A DNA stretch of 64,000 nucleotides from Akkermansia sp. (GCA_017435365.1 JAFSFD010000013.1:1-64000); one strand, 5' to 3'. Shown: positions 7,471 through 15,588, numbered from the stretch's first letter. Numbers and translations: made by a program. Notes: generated from the letters alone by a model not told the origin.

Positions 7471-8450
7471 CAGTCTTGCTTGTAAATCATTCCTTCCAGC
7501 GGCGGCACGCGGTCCAGCAGCCCGGTGGCCTGCGCGTCCTTCACAAATTGCTCCAGCCCCGGCAGGTCAATCGCATCCGTCAGCTTCAGCCGCTTCCATG
7601 CGCTGCGCACCAGCTCCGGCTCCATGGGGGCCTGGGTCAGCTGGGTGAGTTCATCCACCACGCGCGCCTGGGCTTCTTCCGGGTGCTCGATAATCCACTG
7701 CGTGAGCTCGCGGTGGGCGCGGATGATGGTGGCAGCTTCCTGCGGGTGCAGCTTCAGCCAGCCCACGCGCCCGGCCAGCACCGTGGTGACCACATCCGGC
7801 TCCTGCACCAGCACTCTCGCACCGGCCATGCTTTCCAGCCGCGAAACCCAGGGTTCCACCGTCCAGCAGGCGGCGATTTCGCCCTGCTTCATGAGCTGCA
7901 GCTGCATCGAGTTCGGCGTGGGGGCCACGCGGCAGTCGCCCGCGCCCTCCAGCGTGCATTTGAGCCCGTTCTTCGCCAGCCAGGCGCGGCAGGAGACATC
8001 CTGCGTGTTGCCCAGCTGCGGGGTGGCAATGCTGCGGCCCTTGAAATCGGCGGGGGAGTTGATGCCACTCTCCGGTGCCACCATGAGCGCCGCTCCGCCA
8101 TTCACCGCCCCGGCCAGCAGGCGCACCTCGCGCCCCGCCGAGACGGCGTATGCATTCAGCGCCGGACTGGGCCCCACATAGGTGAGGTCGGCCGTGCGGC
8201 CGAAGAGGGCCTCCATGGCGGTGGGCCCGGCATTGTAGGTGTACCACTCCAGTGTGTAGCCGGGCAGGTAGCGCTCGAACCAGCCCTCGCCGTGGCGGCT
8301 CATGTTGCGGGCCACCAGGGCCTGCACGTGGGTCACATTCGGGAACCCGCCTATGCGGATGACCTTGCTATCCGGGTCCTCCTGATTGCACCCCGCCATC
8401 ACAATCAGGGCGCACACCAGAATCAGGCAGCTGAGCAGTTTTTTGAGCAT
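7470..8450 (-). CDS. ABC transporter substrate-binding lipoprotein, TauA/SsuA/NMT1 type
   Basis: The 326-residue protein has a lipoprotein signal sequence with lipobox IVMAGC at about residues 16-21, so it should be anchored in a membrane facing the periplasm. The body fits the periplasmic binding fold of the NMT1/TauA group, with GGFPNVTHVQALVARN near the N-terminus and a YNAGPTAMEALFGRTADLTYVG segment typical of the family. It is the first gene of a four-gene operon (binding protein, ATPase, permease, FAD oxidase). The ligand could be a sulfonate, taurine, a nitrogen compound or an organic acid; the attached 2-hydroxy-acid oxidase makes an organic acid worth considering, but this is inference. 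Confidence 0.88.
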   Translation of the reverse strand: MLKKLLSCLILVCALIVMAGCNQEDPDSKVIRIGGFPNVTHVQALVARNMSRHGEGWFERYLPGYTLEWYTYNAGPTAMEALFGRTADLTYVGPSPALNAYAVSAGREVRLLAGAVNGGAALMVAPESGINSPADFKGRSIATPQLGNTQDVSCRAWLAKNGLKCTLEGAGDCRVAPTPNSMQLQLMKQGEIAACWTVEPWVSRLESMAGARVLVQEPDVVTTVLAGRVGWLKLHPQEAATIIRAHRELTQWIIEHPEEAQARVVDELTQLTQAPMEPELVRSAWKRLKLTDAIDLPGLEQFVKDAQATGLLDRVPPLEGMIYKQD

Positions 8451-8457
8451 TCGTTAA

Positions 8458-8486
8458 AAACTACCAGAATCCCCGCCCGCGGTCAA
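8458..8486 (-). promoter_or_regulatory. Leaderless-type promoter of the ABC transporter operon
   Basis: TTGACC (8481-8486), 17-bp spacer, TAGTTT (8458-8463). The -10 box ends 7 bp before the ATG at 8450, so transcription should begin at or next to the start codon. Confidence 0.6.
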
Positions 8487-8595
8487 GCTGCAAGTGCGGC
8501 AATTCGCGCTGAGGTCACACTCGTGTCCCGGAAATATTGTAAGCAATAGAAATATTCGGGATGCGTGTGGGAGGAGGCTGAATAAGCGGAAATGC

Positions 8596-8623
8596 TTGAT
8601 TTTCACGTGGATTCTGGTACATT
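8596..8623 (+). promoter_or_regulatory. Leaderless-type promoter of the ankyrin gene
   Basis: TTGATT (8596-8601), 16-bp spacer, TACATT (8618-8623), then 7 bp to ATG 8631. It overlaps the longer reading frame from 8592, which argues that 8631 is the true start. Confidence 0.6.
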
Positions 8624-8630
8624 GAAGCAC

Positions 8631-9149
8631 ATGAAGGAAATCGTTGAACGCATGACCGAACTGGCATCTGAGTGCGAGTGGAAGTTGCTGCGTGAGATGG
8701 TTCTTGCGGATTTACTGGAGGGCGGGCCGCATATCAACGCGCGCGATGCCGAAGGTTTTGGGGTGCTGCATACCGTGGTGCGGACTCATGGCGATGACGC
8801 TGCAGAGATGGTGCGGATGCTGCTGGCTGCCGGGGCTGACCCGGATATGGCCGATGCCGAGGGGGTGACTCCCTTGCACTGGTGCGTTATCGAGAGTGCG
8901 CGCAGGGGTGAGCCGCAGCTGGCGGTGCTGCATTTGCTGCTCCGGGCCGGGGCGGATGTGAATCGGGCAGATAAGGATGGCTGGACTCCGCTGTACTCCT
9001 GCGTGAATTACCAGTTCCCGGAGATGATTCCGCACCTGTTGCAGGCCGGTGCCCGCCGCGATTTGCGCGAAGCGACCTGGGGACGCACCCCACTGGAATA
9101 TGCCGAGGAACTGGGGGATGAAACAGCCGCTGCGCTTCTGCGGGAATAA
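8631..9149 (+). CDS. Ankyrin repeat protein
   Basis: A cytoplasmic protein of 172 residues made of about four ankyrin repeats. The recognisable helix-turn-helix units include VRMLLAAGADPDMADAEG with TPLHWCVIESA, LHLLLRAGADVNRADKDG with TPLYSCV, and a closing IPHLLQAGARRDLRE with TPLEYAEELGD. Ankyrin arrays bind other proteins, and the partner here is unknown. It has no signal peptide, unlike the second ankyrin protein at 48479. The start is taken at 8631 because a promoter -10 box ends 7 bp upstream; an in-frame ATG at 8592 would add 13 residues. Confidence 0.85.
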   Translation: MKEIVERMTELASECEWKLLREMVLADLLEGGPHINARDAEGFGVLHTVVRTHGDDAAEMVRMLLAAGADPDMADAEGVTPLHWCVIESARRGEPQLAVLHLLLRAGADVNRADKDGWTPLYSCVNYQFPEMIPHLLQAGARRDLREATWGRTPLEYAEELGDETAAALLRE

Positions 9150-9173
9150 AAAAGCCCCGCTGGGGTGCGGGGC
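9148..9173 (-). terminator. Terminator of the thioredoxin-like gene
   Basis: Stem GCCCCGC (9154-9160) / GCGGGGC (9167-9173) with a 6-nt T-tract on the minus strand (9148-9153). It also sits directly behind the convergent ankyrin gene. Confidence 0.8.
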
Positions 9174-9199
9174 TGGGAAAGCAGAATGGTCTGGTTTTG

Positions 9200-9784
9200 T
9201 CATTCCTCCGTATCGGCCGGGGCTTCGGGTTCACCGTTTTCGATGGTGAGGGATTCCCAGAGGCTCATGAGGTTGCCGGGGTGGCCGGCGCGAATCTGGC
9301 GGCCGTAGCGGTCCACAAAGATGCAGTGGGGAATACCGCTGGCGGGGGCATAACCAGGCACTTTGCGCACCTTTTCATCGTTGCCCATGATGGTGAGGAA
9401 CTTGATGTTGAATCGCTTGACGAAAGCTTTGGCGGCGGCAGGTGTCTTGTCCTGGCAGAAGAGGATGATATCCACCTTTCCGGATTTCTTGATATCATCG
9501 TAGAGCTCGACAATCTCGGGCATTTCGCGGCAGCAGGGGCCGCACCAGCTGGCGGAGAACAGGTAAATGAAGTAGTCGGCCTTTTCATTCACTCGGCCTT
9601 TGACTTTCTTCACCTTCTTCACCGCGGTCACCACGGGGCTGGCGGCTTTCTTCGCCTTCTTCTTTTTCTTCCTGGCAGGACTTTCGGTCATTTCTCCGGC
9701 ATCATCCTGGGCGGCGATGGGCAGGGGGGCAAATGCCAGTAGCCCAAGCAGGGCGGCGGCTAATAAGAAGTTGCGCTTAAACAT
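9200..9784 (-). CDS. Exported thioredoxin-like protein (TlpA/ResA type)
   Basis: The 194-residue precursor has a signal peptide (residues 1 to about 26, hydrophobic core LLAAALLGLLAFAPLPIAA). A Lys/Ala-rich linker of about 35 residues follows, then a thioredoxin-like domain with active site WCGPC inside FSASWCGPCCREMPEI at about residue 82. A cis-Pro region appears in ASGIPHCIFVDRYG. It probably acts as a periplasmic thiol-disulfide oxidoreductase. The start overlaps the end of the upstream hypothetical gene by 8 bp, so they are cotranscribed. The third cysteine right after the active site is unusual. Confidence 0.85.
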   Translation of the reverse strand: MFKRNFLLAAALLGLLAFAPLPIAAQDDAGEMTESPARKKKKKAKKAASPVVTAVKKVKKVKGRVNEKADYFIYLFSASWCGPCCREMPEIVELYDDIKKSGKVDIILFCQDKTPAAAKAFVKRFNIKFLTIMGNDEKVRKVPGYAPASGIPHCIFVDRYGRQIRAGHPGNLMSLWESLTIENGEPEAPADTEE

Positions 9785-10223
9785 GGTCTTGTTTTGTGGG
9801 TGAAAGGGGGGATTTGAGGGCCTGGAATGACATGGCGAAGTTCTGGATGGCGTCTGCCAGCTCCTGGCTGTTGTAGAAGTTGCGCCGGATGGTAGTTTCC
9901 AGCGCCTTCTGCAGCTTGGCGGCAGCGGCGCGGGCCTTGTCTGCCAGCTCGGTTTCGATGAGGGCGATATCGGCGCTGCTGGCGGCGGGTTTCATGGCGG
10001 CAAGCTGCTGCACGATGCCTGCCAGCTGGTTGATGCCGCTGGCCACTTCCTGCGGGGATTCTTCGATACCCTTGATGCTGAGTAACTCGGTCACACCTTC
10101 GATGACGGCAATCTGGGTGTTCACGAAGTCCGTGGCTGAGATGGCCTCGGCGGTCTGCTGGGCTGCAGCCGGAGCCACCATGGCGGGCAGGGCGGCAATA
10201 AATGCCAATGCGGTGCGGGTCAT
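9777..10223 (-). CDS. Exported helical protein of unknown function
   Basis: 148 residues with a signal peptide (about residues 1-20, RTALAFIAALPAMVAPAAA) and then an almost entirely helical, Ala/Gln/Ile-rich body with heptad-like spacing that could form a coiled coil. I do not recognise a family. Transcribed with the thioredoxin-like gene, which it overlaps by 8 bp, so both products likely work outside the cytoplasm. The start at 10223 is supported by a promoter whose -10 box ends 6 bp upstream; an in-frame CTG at 10241 lies inside the promoter. Confidence 0.7.
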   Translation of the reverse strand: MTRTALAFIAALPAMVAPAAAQQTAEAISATDFVNTQIAVIEGVTELLSIKGIEESPQEVASGINQLAGIVQQLAAMKPAASSADIALIETELADKARAAAAKLQKALETTIRRNFYNSQELADAIQNFAMSFQALKSPLSPTKQDHV

Positions 10224-10229
10224 GGCGAT

Positions 10230-10258
10230 AATATACAGCAATTCAAGCAGATAGACAA
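10230..10258 (-). promoter_or_regulatory. Leaderless-type promoter of the 9777-10223 gene
   Basis: TTGTCT (10253-10258), 17-bp spacer, TATATT (10230-10235), then 6 bp to ATG 10223. Confidence 0.6.
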
Positions 10259-10274
10259 GCGAAATAGTATGAAA

Positions 10275-10309
10275 TCAAAAAAACGCCGTTCCGCGGGGGA
10301 ACGGCGTTT
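10275..10309 (-). terminator. Terminator after the small membrane protein gene
   Basis: A perfect 12-bp stem (10281-10292 / 10298-10309) with a run of T on the minus strand. It closes the FKBP to small-membrane-protein transcription unit. Confidence 0.85.
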
Positions 10310-10334
10310 GGGTGAAATGCGCTTTGCCGGGGGC

Positions 10335-10532
10335 TCAGTTCTTTTTGCGCCACAGGGGCTTGGAGATGAGGGCGGCGTACACGAGGTCGAACACGCCGAT
10401 GCCGGCGAATACGAGCTGCTCGGAGCCGCTCAGGCTGAGCAGGGCATAACCCAGCAGCGCCAGGCCCAGCAGGCCGAAAAGGGCCACGCGGATTCTGGTG
10501 ACGCGGGGGGAGCAGTAGTTGTCCGTAGCCAT
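10335..10532 (-). CDS. Small two-helix membrane protein
   Basis: A 65-residue protein with two predicted transmembrane helices (about residues 15-34 and 39-57), a positively charged N-terminal segment and a basic tail WRKKN. I recognise no family. It starts 15 bp after the FKBP stop codon on the same strand and precedes a strong terminator, so the two genes form one transcript. Translation from the second position of an operon supports a real gene despite the short length. Confidence 0.65.
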   Translation of the reverse strand: MATDNYCSPRVTRIRVALFGLLGLALLGYALLSLSGSEQLVFAGIGVFDLVYAALISKPLWRKKN

Positions 10533-10547
10533 GGTGGTGAGAAGGGG

Positions 10548-11183
10548 TTACTTGGTGAGGCCGAGCAGCTCCATCTCGAAGATGAGGGTGCTGTTCGGGC
10601 CGATGCTGCCGGGGCCGTTGGCGCCGTAGGCGAGGTCAGCGGGGATGGTGACGCGCCACTTGGCACCCACGGGCATGAGCTTGAGGGCCTCTGTGAAGCC
10701 GGGAATCACCTGGCGGATGTTGAATTTGACCGGGGCCTGGCTCTGGTCGAACACGGTGCCGTCCACCAGCGTGCCCTTGTACATCACCTCGGCGGTGGGG
10801 GCCTCGCCGTGCTTGGCGGCATCGTAGCTTTCGCCGCTGCCGGGGGTGATGACCTCGTACTGCAGGCCGGAGGCGGTGGTGGTCACACCCTCCTTCCTGC
10901 CGTTCTCTTCCATGTACTTCTTGCCGGTTTCGAGGTTCTTCTGTGCTTTCTCGTCGCCGCGCTTCTGGAGCATGGAGAGGAAGGTCTGCTGGTACTCATT
11001 CACGTGCTCGTCAATGAGGCTCATATCCATGTTGCCGGAAAGGCCATCCTGGAAACCCTTGCCCAGCATCTCGGCCAGCACATCATCGCCCTGGAGCCCG
11101 GGCAGCATCTGCGGCATGACCTGGCTACCCACGCGGTAGCCGATGAGATAGGACATCACTTTAATCATCTGTTCTTTATCCAT
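10548..11183 (-). CDS. FKBP-type peptidyl-prolyl cis-trans isomerase (Mip/FkpA-like)
   Basis: 211 residues in two parts. The helical N-terminal region (residues 1 to about 90) matches the FKBP_N dimerisation domain (MSYLIGYRVGSQV and later QTFLSMLQKRGDEKAQKNLETGKKYM, split by charged turns). The C-terminal FKBP domain has VMYKGTLVDGTVFDQS, IPGFTEALKLMPVGAKWRV, IPADLAYG and LIFEMELLGL. Such proteins speed proline isomerisation and act as chaperones. The first helix shows no signal peptide, so this one may be cytoplasmic, unlike typical FkpA or Mip. It leads the transcript containing the small membrane protein. Confidence 0.92.
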   Translation of the reverse strand: MDKEQMIKVMSYLIGYRVGSQVMPQMLPGLQGDDVLAEMLGKGFQDGLSGNMDMSLIDEHVNEYQQTFLSMLQKRGDEKAQKNLETGKKYMEENGRKEGVTTTASGLQYEVITPGSGESYDAAKHGEAPTAEVMYKGTLVDGTVFDQSQAPVKFNIRQVIPGFTEALKLMPVGAKWRVTIPADLAYGANGPGSIGPNSTLIFEMELLGLTK

Positions 11184-11189
11184 GCCGCT

Positions 11190-11218
11190 ACTGTATCACC
11201 CCGCAGCGGCAGAATCAA
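11190..11218 (-). promoter_or_regulatory. Leaderless-type promoter of the FKBP gene
   Basis: TTGATT (11213-11218), 17-bp spacer, TACAGT (11190-11195), then 6 bp to ATG 11183. Confidence 0.6.
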
Positions 11219-11244
11219 CTTTCTTCCCGGTCATAAACCGGTCA

Positions 11245-12075
11245 TCAGACCTGCAGCCCGTGCAGAATCATCACCAGCATCACGATGGCGGCGGCCATGC
11301 GATACCAGCCGAAAATGGATAAACCGTGCTTTTTGAGGTAGTTGACCATCCACTTCACCGCAATGATGGCGCTGAGCCAGGACATGAAGGTGCCTGCCAG
11401 CATGGGACCCCAGCCGATCTCGGCCACCATGTTGTCGCCGTATTTTATGAAATCGTAGACGGTGGCGGCGCTCAGCGTAATGAGGCCCAGCAGGAAGCTG
11501 AACTCCACTGCTGCGGCCATGCTCAGGCCCGCTACCAGGCCACCCAGCATGGTCATGAGGCTGCGGCTGGTGCCCGGGCACATGGCGATGCACTGCATGA
11601 ACCCCACAGTCAGGGCCTGCTTCCAGTTCATTGCCTCCAGCTCAATTCCGTTTACGTTGTTTTTGTTCCCTGTCTTTCTGCAGTACCGCACATATAGCAG
11701 GATGACGATACCGCCTATGGCCCAGGTAATCAGCACCGTCTCGGCGTTGAACAGAAAATTCTTGATGGGCTTTGCCAGGAAGAAGCCGATGACCATCGCC
11801 GGCAGGAAGCCCAGCAGCAGGTTGACAGCCAGTTTCAGACCGCTCGGGTTTTTGCCCAGCACGCCGCGCCACATCTGCCCCACTCGCGCAAAGTACAGAT
11901 TGAGTACGGCCAGGATGGCTCCACTCTGGATGCAGACGGAATAAGCATTCAGCGCGTCCGATTCCCCCAATCCCAGCAGGTACTGCGTGATGATGAGGTG
12001 CCCGGTGGAGCTGACGGGCAGGTATTCCGTGAGCCCTTCCACCAGTCCGAGAATAAGGGATTGAAGAATGGTCAT
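11245..12075 (-). CDS. uppP: Undecaprenyl-diphosphate phosphatase
   Basis: A 276-residue membrane enzyme that dephosphorylates undecaprenyl diphosphate to recycle the lipid carrier of peptidoglycan and O-antigen synthesis. The family's two signatures are present: EGLTEYLPVSSTGHLI at about residues 13-28 with the catalytic Glu and Ser/His residues, and CPGTSRSLMTML at about residues 166-177. Around eight transmembrane segments and the length fit BacA/UppP. It stands alone on the minus strand, divergent from the pseudopilin cassette. UppP overproduction gives bacitracin resistance in known bacteria. Confidence 0.95.
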   Translation of the reverse strand: MTILQSLILGLVEGLTEYLPVSSTGHLIITQYLLGLGESDALNAYSVCIQSGAILAVLNLYFARVGQMWRGVLGKNPSGLKLAVNLLLGFLPAMVIGFFLAKPIKNFLFNAETVLITWAIGGIVILLYVRYCRKTGNKNNVNGIELEAMNWKQALTVGFMQCIAMCPGTSRSLMTMLGGLVAGLSMAAAVEFSFLLGLITLSAATVYDFIKYGDNMVAEIGWGPMLAGTFMSWLSAIIAVKWMVNYLKKHGLSIFGWYRMAAAIVMLVMILHGLQV

Positions 12076-12085
12076 GACGCGTGCT

Positions 12086-12114
12086 CATGTACTCTATTTT
12101 GTAAAAAAGGTCAA
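12086..12114 (-). promoter_or_regulatory. Near-leaderless promoter of uppP
   Basis: TTGACC (12109-12114), 17-bp spacer, TACATG (12086-12091), 10 bp to ATG 12075, leaving a leader of only about 3 nt. Confidence 0.5.
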
Positions 12115-12165
12115 CAATAAAAACAAAAAAGCTCAGGATAAAAGTGTGCCATCCGCAAAAAAAGA

Positions 12166-12194
12166 TTGAAGAAGCTCGAAAAACCTGCTATGAA
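12166..12194 (+). promoter_or_regulatory. Candidate promoter of the pseudopilin cassette
   Basis: TTGAAG (12166-12171), 17-bp spacer, TATGAA (12189-12194). Initiation near 12201 supports a start at 12226 or 12232. Confidence 0.45.
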
Positions 12195-12225
12195 TAGTGG
12201 CAGATTTTTGCATGCAGCTTTTGCC

Positions 12226-12987
12226 ATGAACATGAAGAAAATTTTCCGCAAGATTAAAAAGGGGTTCACTCTGGTGGAGCTCCTCGTTGTTATTGCCATT
12301 CTGGGCGTCGTGATGACGATGGCCGCAGGTGTGCTTCGCGATGCCGGTAAGGGGCGTGGCATTGAGTCAGGCATTGAGCTGCTGGAGTCAATGGTGACGG
12401 AGGCCCGCGCCACGGCTCAGGGTAATGATACCTACACGCGCCTGATTATCGTATCCGACCCCAAGGATAACTCGCCGGATACCATTCACCTGCGCTACAT
12501 GACGGTTCAGCTTTTCCGCAAGGGGAGCGGCAAGGGAGACTCCTTTGATGGCACCAATGTGGCTGAGGATGGTAAGTGGGTTTCCACCTCTTCCGGTGTG
12601 ATTCTGCCTCCCGGCGTCTTCTTCTCACCCACGTTCAGTAAGCCGCTTCCGCGAGAGGATGGCGCTGTCGGCTCCATGATTGGCCAGGGCGTGACCCGCT
12701 TGCCCGGCCGTGGCCAGAGCCGCATTTATTATGTTGAGTTTGACGAAAAGGGGCGTTTTGTTGCGCCCATGGCCGACCCGCTGAACCTGACCTGCCCGCA
12801 GCGACTGGTTCTTATCAATGGCCGTCCCGGCAAGGGGCGTAACTCGGCGGATGGTATTGTGCCCCGCGATACCATCAAGGATGGCCGGGAGGTTCGTCCT
12901 GCCGGCGCCAAGGGTATCTGCCTGTGGCCCTCTGGTGATGTAAGCCTGCTGCGCACGGATGACCAGGTGTTCCGTGATGTGCAATAA
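12226..12987 (+). CDS. Type II secretion-like pseudopilin 1 (Verru_Chthon cassette D-like)
   Basis: The 253-residue protein begins with a class III prepilin leader: a basic stretch KKIFRKIKKG, then the cleavage site before FTLVELLVVIAILGVVM, including the Glu at position +5 of the mature protein. The rest is a globular domain with little similarity to standard pilins. It is the first of three pseudopilin genes in a row, the arrangement called the Verru_Chthon cassette in Verrucomicrobiota; assignment to protein D is by gene order and is tentative. A prepilin peptidase from elsewhere in the genome is needed. Confidence 0.8.
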   Translation: MNMKKIFRKIKKGFTLVELLVVIAILGVVMTMAAGVLRDAGKGRGIESGIELLESMVTEARATAQGNDTYTRLIIVSDPKDNSPDTIHLRYMTVQLFRKGSGKGDSFDGTNVAEDGKWVSTSSGVILPPGVFFSPTFSKPLPREDGAVGSMIGQGVTRLPGRGQSRIYYVEFDEKGRFVAPMADPLNLTCPQRLVLINGRPGKGRNSADGIVPRDTIKDGREVRPAGAKGICLWPSGDVSLLRTDDQVFRDVQ

Positions 12988-13013
12988 TGCCCTGTTTAAC
13001 ATCTTCTGCTGAT

Positions 13014-13763
13014 ATGAAAAAAGTACTCTCTTTCCGCCGGTTCCGTGGGTTTACCCTTATGGAAACGCTCCTGGCCATTGCGCTGGTGGGCGTGTTGCTT
13101 TCCATTTTCCTCACCGTTTTTGTTCCGGCCCGTGGCCTGGTGCGTCAGGCTCTTACCCGTCAGGAATCCGAGCGCATCGCCGGTATTCTGCGGGCTGAGC
13201 TGAGCATGCTGCGTGCAGATGAAATCGCCGATAGCGGCGCCAAAAGTTCATCTGAAAACAAGTACCTGAGTACTTTCGACAAGGGCTTCCACTGGCTGAA
13301 GAAGACTTCCAAGCCCAGCAGTGCCATTGTGGTGTTCTCCTACCGCGCAGATTTGTCCAAGCCTGCCCGCAAGGATGGTACTTATCCGGCTGTGCCCGCC
13401 GGTAAAAGTGTGCCCGGCAAGGATGTGCAGCTGGTATCAGTTGCCTGCCCCATGGATGACCCGGTGCACCGCGATGATATTCGCGATGCTGTGGGCCCCG
13501 TATTCCTGGTGAAGATGACTCAGCTGGAGCTTAAGGGCGAGGGCGAGTACCGCATGGTGAACTCTCCCGGCGTCATTACCAAGGCTTCCTCCCCGGAGCA
13601 GTACGTTTCCCAGGCCGGGCAGCGGGATGCCTGGGGTGGCGCTATCTTCTGCCGCGCAGAGTTCTACCACATGTCGCCCCCTAACCCGGCCCGCTATAAG
13701 GGCAAGAGCTGGAAAAAGCTGGGCCGCCCGCTTTTCTCTGCCAATCTTTCATTCCGCCGCTGA
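13014..13763 (+). CDS. Pseudopilin 2 (Verru_Chthon cassette B-like)
   Basis: 249 residues from ATG 13014, 26 bp after the previous stop. The leader FRRFRG is followed by the processing site and FTLMETLLAIALVGVLLSIF, again with Glu at +5. The downstream domain contains YRADLSKPARKDGTY and KMTQLELKGEGEYRM, without a known fold signature. An in-frame codon at 12987 would overlap the previous gene, and the methionine at 13014 directly precedes a normal basic leader, so it is preferred. It probably builds a periplasmic pseudopilus with its two neighbours. Confidence 0.8.
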   Translation: MKKVLSFRRFRGFTLMETLLAIALVGVLLSIFLTVFVPARGLVRQALTRQESERIAGILRAELSMLRADEIADSGAKSSSENKYLSTFDKGFHWLKKTSKPSSAIVVFSYRADLSKPARKDGTYPAVPAGKSVPGKDVQLVSVACPMDDPVHRDDIRDAVGPVFLVKMTQLELKGEGEYRMVNSPGVITKASSPEQYVSQAGQRDAWGGAIFCRAEFYHMSPPNPARYKGKSWKKLGRPLFSANLSFRR

Positions 13764-13792
13764 TTCTGCAACCCCTTTTCTCCGATTGAATC

Positions 13793-14776
13793 ATGAAACT
13801 TGGAAACAATTGTTACCGCCGCGGTTTCACGCTTATTGAGTTGATGACAGCAATGGCCATCACCGGCATGCTGGTGACTGTCATCATGCAGTTGACGAAT
13901 CAGAGTATAGACCTCTGGCGTGCCGTGAGCGAGGACGTGAGCACCTCCACCCGTTCCCGCGCTGCCCTGCAGACCCTCAGCCGCGACTTCGAGTCGTTCC
14001 AGATGCGCGGGTACGATAACAAGTACCAGTGGCTCTTTGCCAAGGCCGATGAAAGCATGGACAATGTGCCCAAGGGGCTGAAGATCCCCCGCTCCGCCCA
14101 GTGCGTGTTCTTTGCCTGTGCTCCGGATCGCAACCCCTCTGTGAGCTCCAGTACGTCCCTGCGCAAGAACTACCGCGCTGCCCGCGCCCACAACCGCGAA
14201 ACCCAGGGCGATGTGAACGCCATCGGCTACCGCCTCATGTACCGCGACCAGATTCAGAACCTGCCCGGGACGGAGGGGAATGAGAAGGGCGTGTACCCCT
14301 TGTTCTCCCTGTACCGTCAGGTTGTTTCTCCGCGTTCCACCTTTGAGGAGCTCCTGGGCAAGGATAACCTGGAGTCTGCCTACGTGCGCTTTGAGGAGGA
14401 CGATGAGAAGAACTTCCTCTGCGAGAATATCCTTGAGTTCAATATCACTTTCTCCATCCGCTATGCCAGCTCCCAGGCTGATGCGGAAGAAGGCCGCGTT
14501 GATTATGAGGTGGTGACCGTGCCCATCGTGGCTTCCAGCCGCCGCACCAACAAGGTGGCGGTGTATGGCGACCGCATTGTGGCCGGTGGCACCACATATG
14601 AAAATGCCCGCATCGACTCTGCCATGCTTTCCATCACCGTGCTGACGGAGGAGGGCGCCGCCATGGTGGAACAGATTCGCCAGGGCCGCCGCCGTGCGCC
14701 TAAGAAGATTGCCGATTTCTTTGCGAAATACACGCGTTCCTATTCGCGTCTGGTGGCCGTTCCCCAGCCACTCTGA
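13793..14776 (+). CDS. Pseudopilin 3 (Verru_Chthon cassette C-like)
   Basis: The 327-residue protein opens with YRRG then FTLIELMTAMAITGMLVTVI, a clear prepilin cleavage site with Glu at +5. The following helix SIDLWRAVSEDVSTSTRSR and ALQTLSRDFESFQMR resemble the minor pseudopilin GspJ/protein C type. It starts 29 bp after pseudopilin 2. The size is large for a minor pseudopilin, as in the cassette proteins of related bacteria. The fourth cassette member (protein A) is not seen here; a lipoate ligase-like gene follows instead. Confidence 0.8.
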   Translation: MKLGNNCYRRGFTLIELMTAMAITGMLVTVIMQLTNQSIDLWRAVSEDVSTSTRSRAALQTLSRDFESFQMRGYDNKYQWLFAKADESMDNVPKGLKIPRSAQCVFFACAPDRNPSVSSSTSLRKNYRAARAHNRETQGDVNAIGYRLMYRDQIQNLPGTEGNEKGVYPLFSLYRQVVSPRSTFEELLGKDNLESAYVRFEEDDEKNFLCENILEFNITFSIRYASSQADAEEGRVDYEVVTVPIVASSRRTNKVAVYGDRIVAGGTTYENARIDSAMLSITVLTEEGAAMVEQIRQGRRRAPKKIADFFAKYTRSYSRLVAVPQPL

Positions 14777-14805
14777 TATTTCAGACTTTCACACCACCAT
14801 TTGCT

Positions 14806-15534
14806 ATGCAGATGCAAAGCCCGCAGCGTGATGTGCTCCCCGGAGCCATCACGCTTTGGATTGACCCCGTTCCCCGCAGCGGCTATCCCAATATGGCCGC
14901 AGATGAGCTCCTCTCCCGACGCCCGGAGGCCTGGCTCCGCATCTATACCTGGAGCCGCCCGGCCGTGAGTTTCGGTTACTTTGATACCGCTACGGAGGCT
15001 GCCCGGCTTTTCCCCGGCGCGGAGGAATACATCCGCCGCTGGACCGGCGGCGGCATTGTGGACCACCGGATAGGCTATACCTACACGGTGACTCTGCCGG
15101 CGCAGGAGGGGGTCATGTACCCTGCTGCTGACCAGTTGTACGTATGGATTCATGGGGCCCTGGCTGCGGCCTTGCAGCAGAGCGGGGTGGAGTGTACCCT
15201 GCTTACGGAGGACGCGCCGGATGGCGGTCGTGCCTGCTGGGCCAGCCCGGTGAAGAGTGATATTGTGGATGCCACCGGCCAGAAGCTGGCAGGAGCCGGC
15301 CAGCGCCGGTTCAAAGGCGCCGTGCTGCACCAGGGGCTTATCCAGCAGTGTGAGCCTGCCGCAGGCTGGCCGCAGTGCCTGGCCCGTTCCCTGGCGCCGG
15401 TAGTGAACGTGGTGGTGGGGGAAGAGCCGTATCCCGGCTTCAATGAGGAGCTGGAGGAGCTCTGTCGCACCAAATACGAAAGTGCGGAGTGGAATGATGA
15501 GTCCCACGGCCGCCGGAAACCCACCAGAAGCTGA
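14806..15534 (+). CDS. Lipoate/biotin protein ligase-like protein (LplA family)
   Basis: 242 residues with the BPL/LPL catalytic domain. RWTGGGIVDHRIGYTYTV at about residues 76-93 corresponds to the RRxSGGGxVxH ligand-binding motif, and KSDIVDATGQKLAGAGQRR with KGAVLHQGLI to the catalytic lysine region. Such proteins attach lipoate or octanoate to 2-oxo acid dehydrogenases and the glycine cleavage H protein. The start 29 bp after the third pseudopilin puts it in that transcript, although no functional link is known. Octanoyl-transferase activity is equally possible. Confidence 0.8.
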   Translation: MQMQSPQRDVLPGAITLWIDPVPRSGYPNMAADELLSRRPEAWLRIYTWSRPAVSFGYFDTATEAARLFPGAEEYIRRWTGGGIVDHRIGYTYTVTLPAQEGVMYPAADQLYVWIHGALAAALQQSGVECTLLTEDAPDGGRACWASPVKSDIVDATGQKLAGAGQRRFKGAVLHQGLIQQCEPAAGWPQCLARSLAPVVNVVVGEEPYPGFNEELEELCRTKYESAEWNDESHGRRKPTRS

Positions 15535-15540
15535 AAACAG

Positions 15541-15576
15541 AACAGCCCCGGTTTGATGCAACCGGGGCTGTTTTTT
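15541..15576 (+). terminator. Terminator after the ligase gene
   Basis: A 13-bp perfect stem (15541-15553 / 15560-15572), 6-nt loop and T6 tract to 15576. Lies between convergent genes. Confidence 0.88.
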
Positions 15577-15588
15577 GAAGGCTTTTGT

